Of a stretch of DNA of 64,000 bases, positions 24,101 to 33,000 are shown one piece after another. Origin of the DNA: Staphylotrichum longicolle (taxonomy: Eukaryota > Ascomycota > Sordariomycetes > Sordariales > Chaetomiaceae); contig JAHCVI010000004.1 in NCBI GenBank assembly GCA_019096155.1, positions 3,844,001 to 3,908,000 of the forward strand, given 5' to 3'. A model generated the notes under the pieces. The model made no database searches. It worked only from the letters and a program-made list of their open reading frames with translations, and was not told the DNA's origin. Both the position numbers and the translations under genes were made by a program. Position 1 is the first letter of the stretch. Every line of letters starts with the position of its first letter.

Positions 24101-24234
24101 CGCTGTGGCCGGTGCTGCACGACATGGTGCGGGTGTGCGGGAAGGGGGTGCTCGGAGAGAATCTCGGCCGTTATTACAATACGTTCAAGGGGAGGAGCTC
24201 GGTGGCCAAGGTGTTGGGGAGCAAGGCAGAGTGA
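21172..24234 (+). CDS. isochorismatase-like / AlkB-like dioxygenase / GST-C-like fusion protein
   Basis: A single 1020-codon exon. Residues about 15-250 are a cysteine-hydrolase (isochorismatase/nicotinamidase) domain with the expected triad: Asp25 in LILDLQNDF, Lys161 in FTKTHYSAF and Cys189 in YVCGALTNISIYATA. A Ser/Pro/Glu-rich disordered linker (about 255-470) follows. Residues about 480-750 are an AlkB-type 2-oxoglutarate/Fe(II) oxygenase: YRTGNDYISEHSDKTLD gives His600 and Asp602, His715 is the third iron ligand in HLHAIRPDKR, and R738-x5-R744 binds 2-oxoglutarate; a Pro/Ala-rich insert splits the fold at about 625-690. Residues about 765-1020 resemble a glutathione-S-transferase C-terminal domain (QPSPADFALWPVLHDMVR). 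All catalytic residues of the first two domains are present, so both should be active. Substrates are unknown; AlkB domains demethylate nucleic acids, so a nucleobase or NAD-salvage link is only a guess. Confidence 0.9.
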   Translation: MPPTFDINPSVIPMVQTRKALLILDLQNDFVSADGALRTAEPEGYVERILDVAKAFRDSGAGDVIWVRSEFERHCSLLEDGDQIITADSLLRPKKAAPSRGRQPTSNVHESAAMEDDDEAFLSVGAGEEKKQCVRKGTPGAEFAPEVKAAVVTGRDIVFTKTHYSAFASGQQQLVQLLRGRFVTQLYVCGALTNISIYATALGAGQHGYEVTLVEDCCGFRSAMRHLNAVRQLGHLTGCDVLTSEALLEQLQPPLAPAPTRSTGLSPAISKISLGLGGGGSGGGGSGSPVASPAVAPRPISPSSPSAASPQPDRDSPRRTPFSRRSASHQSRPKVGSTRPSSDTAPLEAASDPSTPETPASESTQSPEEKPREAQRNARSATAEQGELESSKGPALPPGPGSAKAEKPRVINRVRQRVQRPSSDKKSSTPSSPEKIAVRSKTPKNAVKPEAETTAEPERIVAHTESEPAPPPPPPIMADDQNPAPVCSEPLCEGDTTVITNVLPPALAADAFDRLLEEVSWAGMSHMGGEVPRRIAVQGTVAEDGSMPVYRHPADESPPLSPFSPTVLQIKDEVEKHLGHPLNHVLIQHYRTGNDYISEHSDKTLDIAKGSFIANVSLGAERTMVFRTKRPSKDKTATSPSKPTPSPASPVKSTTTTASPSEADSAPAPAPAPAPTPTQTQTAPTPPPARQTHRAPLPHNSLLRMGLLTNTTHLHAIRPDKRPAQAKSPAELAHHGARISLTFRHIATFIDASSSLIWGQGATSKSRGGARAVVNGQTDEAVRLLQAFGAENNQGRGFDWEGWYGAGFDVLHMGTPKRVFASAADAVGSLAVGLALAELGVGCAKGVVEGAGKEVRFEDNDVGRAVVDGAGEVLRYLDAVYGAGRRYDQMLPKEVARRFGGLKRGLELGEWWRGVAGEDGEEGKEGVKKMVEKELVEWEGRAKEAAAAVAPENGEESTDGGGFFIAGGNQPSPADFALWPVLHDMVRVCGKGVLGENLGRYYNTFKGRSSVAKVLGSKAE

Positions 24235-25370
24235 GGATTCTGTGTCTTTTTTTTTTTTTCCGATCTCTCGATGATGCCTTGAGTTGCGTAGCTGGATAGC
24301 CGGATGCTTGGGCGGTCATTTTTGAACTTGGAACAACTCGGGGGTCTTGGAAAGGGATAGCTTTGCATGACGATTGGCTCAACGGATTTCTGAAAAATAG
24401 ATGCTGGTGACTGGAGTGGGAAGAAGAGGAGTTGGATGACACAAGACGATTTGACGTAAAGATTTCAATGGACGATCATGAGAATTATCGAACATGCTAT
24501 GCTGGCTCTCGATTGAATAAATTGGAACAGTTTTCAAACCCACGTCTTGTCCTTCTCGATTTGATAGCAACAGCAACAAGAACAATTGTGTATTGTCGCC
24601 ATCGTTGTACCCACCTTGAAGACACCCAAAAAAACCTAAGTTCATAATCACTGTCCATAAGCCTCCAAAACCTTACCTATATCTTCAATGAATTCCCTAG
24701 AGTGTAGAAAACCTCCCCAATATTCGAGATATGTTCAGTGAGCACAACAGCAGCATTCCCCCAGGAGTCACTTAGAGCAATCACACATGTCATATGATAT
24801 TCCTCGACGTAAAATCACAGGATCTGAAGGGCAATATGGAATAGGCATGTGGGCCAGGCTAAGGTGTTCAAAGGGTTCATGGACACACTCCAATCGACTA
24901 CACACTCTATCACCCAACAAGATGAGACAGTTATGACGAGAAACGGGACGACTCTGAAGTCAAACCAGAAAGGACAGGATATCTTCAACAGAACTGGATT
25001 CAAAGATAGAAATATTGTAACAAGACATTGACCTTACTTGATAACAATCAATTCAAGCCATTCATGGATTCAACACATATTTTGTGTTGGAAACTTGAAG
25101 GATCAACAAATCAAGCCCATGCCACCTGTACAACACCAAGTCTGAGGCCAATCCAAAAAGCTCACGTTTCCAACAGTCAGGTTGAACATCGATAGACTGC
25201 AATACCTACCTGAACTACAATAAATCAGGGCAAGGACTGTTAAACCCGCTCGCCCGGTGTAACGCCTCGTGATGAAACCAAAGCTACAAAACAGTTACAT
25301 CGTCTCATCCCCGCCATCCACCATCCACCGCCGTCACCCTCTCTCCCTCTTTTTTCCTTCCCTGCAACAT
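24235..25370. other. AT-shifted intergenic region
   Basis: Starts with a 14-base T run (about 24246-24260). From about 24380 to 25240 the sequence is clearly richer in A and T than the flanks and contains many CAA/TTG and TCA/TGA words. No open frame or repeat arms can be recognised. It could be an old degraded insert or simply a long 3' flank shared by two convergent genes. Confidence 0.4.
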
Positions 25371-27247
25371 CTATGCCTTGGAGTCCCACGGCAGAGGATA
25401 CGTCCCAACCCAGTCCGCGACCTCGCTCCTGAGCTGCACAATCTCGGTATCCGTCTCGCCGTTGCCCAGGTAATCCAGGAAGGTCTTCAGCCGGCCCGCC
25501 GTCTTGGCCTCGCCCTTCTCCTCGGCCGCCTTGCGCGCCGCCTTGTCCACACGCACGGCAATGGTGACGGCGCGGTCGACGATATCCGCGACGCGCTCAA
25601 AGTCGTCCTCGCTGAAGCCCCGCGTCGTCATGGCGGGCGTGCCCATGCGCAGGCCGCCAGGCGTCAGCGCCGACCGGTCGCCGGGGACCGTGTTCTTGTT
25701 GGCTGCGACGCCCACGAGCTCCAGGACGCGCTCGACACGGCCGCCGTCGACGCCCTGCGGTTTGAGGTCGGCCAGCACCAGATGGTTGTCGGTGCCGCCG
25801 CTGACAAGGCGGTAGCCGAGCCCGCCCTTCTCCTTGGGCTCGCCGAGACGGCGCGCCAGAGCCTTGGCGTTGGACAGGACCTGGGACTGGTAGGTGCGGA
25901 ACTCGGGGGTCTGGGCCTGCTTGAGGGCTACGGCGAGGGCGGCAATGGTGTGGTTGTGCGGCCCGCCCTGGTGACCGGGGAAGACGGACGCGTTGATGGG
26001 GTTCTCGAGGTTGTACATCTCCTCGACGCCCTTGGCGTTTGTGCGGCGGACGCCGCGACGGAAGAAGATGAGGGCACCGCGGGGGCCGCGGAGCGACTTG
26101 TGGCTTGTCGTGGTGACGATGTCGGCGTGCGAGAAGGGCCCGGGCAGCACATTGGCGGCCACCAAACCGGAAATATGGGCCATGTCGACGAGCAGGTAGG
26201 CGTTGACCTTGTCACAGATGTCACGCATGCGTGCGTAGTCAATGAGCCGGCTATACGCCGACGCGCCGGCCACGATGATCTTGGGGCGGTAGATGCCGGC
26301 GAGCTCTTCAAGTTTGTCATAGTCGATGATGCCGGTGGACTCGTCGAGGCGGTACGGGACGGTCTCGAAGTACTTGGAAATGAACGAGATCTTCTTGGTT
26401 GGGGTCTGGTATCCGTGAGACAGGTGCCCTCCGTGCGGCAGGTCGAGGCCCATGAGGCGGTCGTGTGTCTGCATCAGGGCCGAGTAGACGTAGAGGTTCG
26501 CGGGGGCGCCGGACAGAGCTGTGAGAGTCAGCCTTGGTCAGATCGCACGCAGCTCAGAGAAGCTCACCCTGAACATTAACACCCCATTCCCTCTGGTCCA
26601 GGCCAAACGTTTCGAGCGCCCGTTGCTGGCACAGCCGTTCCGAAGCGTCGATAAACTCGTTGCCGCCGTAGTACCGCGCGCCAGGATACCCCTCGGAGTA
26701 CTTGTCTGTACCGAATCAGTCTCAGCGCCCAACCGTGGTGCTTGTCCAGATACGCACTCTGCATCGGGCTCCCTAGGGCGTCGAGCACCGCCTGGGAGGT
26801 GAAGTTCTCGGACGGAATCAGGTTGATGAACTGCTTTTGCCTAATTTTCTCCTGTTCCCACCGCCTATGTCAGCATCCCGCCCCGAAATGACGATTGACC
26901 GGGCAAGACCAACCTTCTCGATGATATCGTACATGATCGGATCGGCCTGTTGCAAATGGCCAGCAAGCAGCTGCAACCCGCATGTCAGCATCGTCTCCCC
27001 TACCAAAACACCAGACAGACCGTCGGGAACCTACCCGCTGCTGGGCATCGTTGCTCGTCGACAGCGACCCCACCGTCCTCCTCGGCCCTTTGGTCCCAAC
27101 CCATTGTCTCTGCGCGACGGACCTCTGCAACCTGCCACCGGCCAACAATGTCGCCCCCGCCGCCGTCGAAGCCGGCGCTGTCCGGAGCGAAGAGGCGCAC
27201 GCACGACTCACGGCGGCGGAGCTCCGCAGCGATGATGGGACCGACAT
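25371..27247 (-). CDS. shm1: serine hydroxymethyltransferase, mitochondrial form
   Basis: Five minus-strand exons: 27035-27247, 26914-26970, 26758-26851, 26568-26705 and 25371-26518, total 1650 nt, 549 aa. The first about 65 residues (MSVPSSLRSSAAVSRACASS, many Arg/Ser/Ala, no acid) look like a mitochondrial presequence. The enzyme moves the serine hydroxymethyl group to tetrahydrofolate, giving glycine and 5,10-methylene-THF, with PLP. Signatures present: INLIPSENFTSQAVLDALGS, KYSEGYPGARYYGGNEFID, GLDLPHGGHLSHGYQTP, LVDMAHISGLVAA, and the PLP-lysine motif TTTSHKSLRGPRGA; also GGTDNHLV and LRMGTPAMTTRGF. All reading frames join without defects. The gene ends convergent with the fusion gene. 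Confidence 0.95.
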
Positions 27248-28560
27248 GGCGTGCTGCAGCAAACAAAACAACAAAAACCCACGAGTCAGCGAACCGAAGA
27301 GACACAGCACAAAGCGACAATCGACAATCGAGGAATCACACACCAATTAGGTAGTTTCGTAGTAGAAACCCAAGCTTCACCGGGAAATGTAAAGTCGGTC
27401 GGTCGGCAAACGCAGTCGTTATCCGGTCCCCTCAATCCAGTTGTGCCAGTCCAGTCGACACTGCAGCAACGCAACCAAGTCTCAGTTGCAGCGACGGCTG
27501 GTCTCGGCTGGCCCGACCCTCCAGATGACCCGATTGGAGCTCGTGTCCAGGTCATGACGCCCTTGCTCCCTTCAACAGCTCGGCCCACGCACAGGCCAGT
27601 GTGGGGTAAGAGTCACCTCACGCCGCCAGAACCCGGAGCTTCCCTCACCTCCCCCAGCCAGCAAGCCAGTCGAGCCCGCTTATCTTATCACCCACCGACC
27701 ACCCTGCAACTGAACTGAGTGTGCTGAGGTGCCGCTACGCACAGACCACCCGCCCACCCACGACCCTCCAAATATCGACACCAAAAAATTCCGCCCCATC
27801 CTTTCCTTCCTCTCCTCTTTTTCTTCTTCAATCAACTACATTGGGGGTGATGAGCACGCTTCCAAACGGCAGAATGCAGGGTCCTCCGCCAGAGTCCTAA
27901 AAACGCTCTGGCCGGCGGGACATGCTGACATGTCCTGGCACAACCTCACCACTCTTTTGAGGGACAATTTGAAGCCTCTGACCCAACCCCGTTGATGCAC
28001 GGCGCTGTAGCCGGTTGTTTTCTGTCTCTTTTTCTGTGTAGGTTGTTGATAGTCGTGTTATTGGTCCCTTGTGTGTCCAGGTACTTGAAGAGTTGTTTCC
28101 GTGCCTGCTCTAGCTAGAAGATTTGAACTCGCGGGCCCGTTGATCAGTGACTTGTCCTTGGAGCAATATTGATGGGCCAAGTTGGCATGCAGAGCTGCAC
28201 TCGACCCTGTCTGCAACCTGTTCTCTTGCCGCAGCTGCTTTCTTATTACTCGGCTGTCGAAACCGACCACATCAAGGGAACATGCACATGCACATGCATC
28301 AGACAAACCACGCTTTCAGCAGACCCGGCAAACCCATTGATTCCGTTTTTCAATGCCATACATGCAAGCCAGAACGTCTCGAGTCTGGAGACCGCGCCGC
28401 TTCACTAAAAGGAGGGCGCACAGCCAGAGGGCCAAGGCCACGTGCAGGAGCCGAGATGTGTAGAGAGAAAGCGTGCCCAGAAAGAAGCCCAACCCATTAC
28501 TCCGAATGCAAGGCCGCCGAGAAATCCATGTTGTCCATTTCACATCGTCCCTGATGAAAT
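27248..28560. other. 1.3-kb intergenic region (SHMT promoter, eL19 3' side)
   Basis: No gene supported. A G+C-rich inverted repeat occurs near 27888-27922 (GCCAGAG ... CTCTGGC), and a short ACATGC repeat at about 28280-28299. The half next to 27247 should hold the SHMT promoter. Confidence 0.4.
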
Positions 28561-29575
28561 CTACTTGGATTCCTCCTCGACCTCGCCCATCAACGCGTTC
28601 CGCTTCGCAATCTGCCTCTCCTGCTTGCGCTCGCGAGCAGCCTTGGTCCGCGCCCGCTTGGCGTCCATCTCCTCCTTGATCTGCCTCTCGCGGGCCTTCT
28701 CCGCCTTGGCGCGGTGGATCTGCAAAGTCTCGGTCAGCACCACGCTGGCCCACCAGCCCAAAGAAAGAATTCCCAGAACATACGTGCTCAACGAGCGCCC
28801 GCTTGTGCTTGAAGGTGTTACCCTTGGCGAGGTGGTAGAGCTCGTGGTAGAGGTGCTTGTCGATCTTGCCGCTGGCACGGTACTTGACGAGCAGGCGGCG
28901 GAGGACCCGCTGGCGACGCATCCACAGAACCTGCCTGTATCCGGTTGTCAGCATGCCATCCCGCTTCTCCGTTTCCCGTTCCCCCAATCCCGTCCTCCAT
29001 CAACCCTCCCCATGAAATTGCTCTTGGTTCGGTATCCGGATTCGGGGTGGTGTCGGTGGTGGTTGGTGTTGTGGTAGTACGTACTCGGGCATGCGGGCAT
29101 CGGCGGTACCCTTGCGCTTACCGAAGCCGCGGTGGCGGCCGATGCGGCGGGCGAGGTTCAGCTCACGCGCGCGCGAGCGCGAGTGCATGGTGACGGGCTT
29201 CTTGATGATGAGGCCATCGGCGACCAGCTTGCGGACGGTCTGCCGGGAGTTGGCGTTGGAGATCTCCGACACCTCATTGGGGTCGAGCCAGATCTTGCGC
29301 TGACCGCAGCCCAGGACGGACGACGCCAGCCGCTTCTGGGTCCTCAGGTTAACCCTACAGGCGGGCAGAAAAAGTCAGCACTCGGGCTTGAGATGGTTCG
29401 TTGATGCTGTGATGATCGGTGCGGAGGAAGGAGTGGTGGTCGGTCGAAGTCGTCATGGATGGTTCATCGGTGCATCTCGGCTTCGAGTTTGCTGACGCGA
29501 ATGCAATGGAAAATCCATCCTGCAAAATGCGGTCTTGGTGCTCAATCGACGGAACGGTGCTGAAAGTACTCACAT
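28561..29575 (-). CDS. rpl19: 60S ribosomal protein eL19
   Basis: Minus-strand exons 29574-29575 (only the AT of the start codon), 29085-29354, 28784-28934 and 28561-28719 sum to 582 nt, 193 aa. The first 219-nt intron splits the ATG itself: AT | GTGAGT...TGTAG | G, then GTTAACCTGAGG (VNLR). The protein is a complete eL19: VNLRTQKRLASSVLGCGQRK, IWLDPNEVSEISNANSRQTV, then LWMRRQRVLRRLLVKYR and the long basic C-terminal helix IHRAKAEKARERQIKEEMDA. eL19 forms bridge contacts with the small subunit in the assembled ribosome. The 3' exon/intron borders are GTACGT...TACAG and GTATGT...TTGCAG. Very well supported; only the position of transcription start is unknown. Confidence 0.96.
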
Positions 29576-30094
29576 CTTGACGGATTGATGCTGTAGATGG
29601 TTAGTAGTCGAGGTTGACGATGGTTTGGGATTTCCGCTGAGGGGAAGTTCGCCGTCAGAATTTCTCAAGCGCCAGTTTGTGGGTTTCCACCAGTGGGCCG
29701 GGTAACTGATTGCGATTGGCGAGGGTTAGCCAGGTCACGCGCCCTCGCACGTGCTCACCCGACTTTTGCCCCCAGCAACGCGTGGGGCTGCCGGCGAGCC
29801 AGAAAAAGTTCCAAGAAAACATTGAACTCCACTGTCGCGCAGTGGATTGCAGGGGGTTCGAAGGTGGCAGGGTGGTTCCGTGGCTCCCCAATTTTCTAAT
29901 CTCGGACCCTCAGCACCAGGGCAAACATTTCCCAAGATAGGTTGCTGATGAGTGCAATTGCGCTGCATTTTGTACGTTGCAGCAAAGTCAACATCACACT
30001 GGATAAACTGGAAAGTCAAAGTCAACATCTAAATGCACCTTAATTTTCAACAGTGAGCATCTAACATGACAGAGCTACCTTTTTCTCCTCTACT
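29576..30094. other. intergenic region, eL19 promoter
   Basis: About 520 bp upstream of eL19 and downstream of GCN1. No gene is seen; the ribosomal-protein promoter must lie here. Confidence 0.4.
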
Positions 30095-33000
30095 TTACTG
30101 GTCAAACACGTCCCCCCCGGCGTCGACCCTGCCCACGGCCATGATCTCCCTCTCATCCTCGGCCTCGTCATTCGACAGGCCCAAGCCGCCCTGGCCACCC
30201 TCGGCCTCCCTCCGCTCCCGCACCTGCGCGCCCAGCCGCAGCGCCACGCGCTTGAAGTAGTCCTGCATGCTCCGCTTGACGTTGGGCGGCAGGTCCGCGC
30301 CTGCCACCCACTTGTCAAACACCTTGCTCTCCTCGTCGGCCACGGCAAACAGCTGCACAAACGCCGCCTCCGCCGCCAGCTTGACGGGGATGACCATGTC
30401 GCGCACCGACGCGAACACGGGCGGCGCGAGCAGGCCGAGGTGCGGCCGCACCATGTCTGGGTGCGTGCGCGCGAGAGTGCGCACGAGGACGAGGGCCAGC
30501 CGCCGCGAGTCCACCGGCCCGCCCGGCGGGATGATCTTGGCGAGCGTCGGGAAGATGGGTTTGGTGGCTTCGAACGACTTGGGCGAGTCGCTCAGCAGGT
30601 ACTTGCCTGTGGCCACGATGAAGTTGTCGACAATGAAGGGCTGTGGACCGGGTTAGTAGAGTTCAACGACAGGGAAAGCAGGTAGTAAGTTACTCACATC
30701 CTTGTTCTCCATCCCCTGGCAGAGCAGCTCGGGAAGATCTTCCGCCAGGGGTGAGTCCAGAAGGGTGCTCGGGCTCTCGAGGAGCACGGCGTTGAGCGCC
30801 AGCACGCTCGAGTTGCTAAAGTCGCGGGTCATGACTCTGTTCTTGAGCAGCCCGGTTGCCACGTCGGCCGAGACGTTCTTGACGAGGGCGCCGAAGAGCT
30901 TGGCGTAGGTGATGGTCATCGCTTGATCGCGCTCATCAGTCTCGGTGTCAATCAAGCCGAGAACCGCCGTGCGGGAGCTCTCGCCCATGTTGGCGCCTGC
31001 CTTGCTGATGACCTCGTACAGGGCCTTAAGCATGGCCGTCTTGACACCCGCATCCGTCGTCTTGGAGCCCGTGACCAGTTCAGCGATCAGCGGGTCAACA
31101 CGTGGAGTAAACTTGATGAGCGTGCCCAAAGCCCGGGCGGCACGGCTGCGTAGGATGTCGCTCGAGGTATCGGCGAGCGACTTGGCAAAGGTGCGCTGCA
31201 GCTGCGGCAAGAAAGGCTTGAGCGCCGTCGGCATCTTCTCGAGCAGGTTGTTGAGAGTAAGGAGAATCGCCGATTTGACCTCGGTCGAGCGCTCCGAAAC
31301 CACACGAATGAGCGGACCCGTAATCTGCGTGACGAAGGGCTTGAGCGCGTTCTCGCTGGTCCGGTCGATGATGTCCGAGATGGCCAAAGCCGCCGCAACC
31401 CTCTGGTCCGCTGTGCCGTTCATGAGACCCTGCAGGAAGATGGGTAGGATGGCGTTGATGCCCTTCGGCAGCTCGAAACCAGGCAGGGGATGGCCGGCAA
31501 CACCGACTTGCAGGAGTGTCTGCCGCGTCGACTGGACGAGTGCCTCCATCTCCTCCTTCTTGAGATGCTTGGTGAACTCGTGAAGCGCGCTCCAAGCCGC
31601 CTTGACAACAGAAGAGTCCCTGTCGTCAAACGAGATAAGGAGGGCACGGATAATGTCCTGGTTATACCTCGAGTAGTCCACATCGGCCTCCGCGAAGAAC
31701 TTGGCAAGGTGCTGGCCCGTGGCGGCTCTCTTGCGGTGATCCTCGTGCTTGATGAGCTGCAGCAACACGTTCATGACCACGTTCAGGCCGTCGTACTCAT
31801 CAATGGACAGGATGACCGTGTCGAAGGACGTATCGAGATCTTCCCGGAGCTCCTCCTCGGTGCAGTTGACAATGTTGTCCATGAGCGAGTTGATGATATT
31901 GGGCAGCCGGCGGTTCATAGCCGCACCAGCCACCCTGGACAGTGAAGCGAGAGCCTTGGCATTGAACGCCGAGATGGGCGGCGCGATGAGTGTCGGGATG
32001 AGGTTCGGCAGGATAATGTTGGAGCGGGTGGTTTCGGTAAGCAGCGTGAGAAGAGCGGCGAGCGCGTTGTCCGCGTTCTCCTCGGAGCGGAGCAGGTTGA
32101 GGAGGTAGGGCAGCACCTGGTCGACGGCGCGCTTGCCGAGGATCTGCTGCAGCGAGTCGAACGCTTCCGCCGCGGCTTCGCGGACCTCGTCGTCCGAGTC
32201 TGTAAGAGCGGTGCGAACGACCGAGATGAGCGTCTTCTCGTGGTCCTCGAGCGCCTCTGGCGAGGCGGACGAGATGAGCTCCTTGAGAGCAAGGCAGATG
32301 CCCTGTTTGGCGTCCACATCGCTCGATGTTTGCAGGCCTTCCTCGAGGGTCGGGAGCAGCGTGGCCAACACACCATCGCCAGCCTTCCGGATAAGCTCGC
32401 CGAGGGCGTTGCTGGCAATGACCTTGTGCTCCATGTTGGAGCTGCCCAGCCGCCTGATAATGAGCTGCGTGAGAGTGGGGACCAATTCTTTGAGGGTACG
32501 CGGGCTGTGGACCAGGGCCTTCCACACGCCGACGGCAGCAGACCGGACGGCTCCAGCCGTATCGCAGCGGCAGACATACAGCGCCGAGAGGATCTTGTTC
32601 CGCTTCTCTTCGCCGAGGGCCTCGCGTAGGGACGCACCGGCTTCCTTGGTGGTCTCCTGATCCTCTTCCTCGTCTTCGACGTTGGCCTTGATGCCGGCAA
32701 GGTTGAAGAGCAAGTCGCCGACCAGCTCCACCGAGCTGAGACGAATGCGGTAGCTGTCGTCGGCCATGCCGCGCTCGAGCTCCGGGAGGAGGAGATCAAC
32801 TGCGCGCACGGCAAAGTTCTTGACGAGCAACCGACCGGCACGCAGGGCGGTTTCGCGGATCGACTCGACATCATCGGCAAGACCAGACAAAATTGGCGGG
32901 ATAATCTTGCCGAGGTAGTTGGCAAAGCTGTTGCCAAAGCAGACGGGCAAGAAGATGAAGAGAGACATGAAGCCCTCGCGGACGGACGCCTTAGGCGATT

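Noticed and set aside
23116..24120. 334-codon open frame on the minus strand, and 274-codon frame at 21280-22104
   Set aside because: Both are antisense shadows of the fusion gene; they have skewed His/Pro/Arg composition caused by GC-rich codons of the real frame and no domain.
27847..27930. possible C/D snoRNA (TGATGA ... CTGA)
   Set aside because: Boxes are present but there is no terminal stem and no guide I recognise; such box pairs are common by chance.
28095..28150. tRNA-like GAGTTCAAATC on the minus strand
   Set aside because: The five bases on either side of the loop do not pair, and no anticodon arm is found.
29355..29573. snoRNA in the first eL19 intron
   Set aside because: C- and D-like boxes appear only on the antisense strand and without a stem; no guide recognised on the sense strand.
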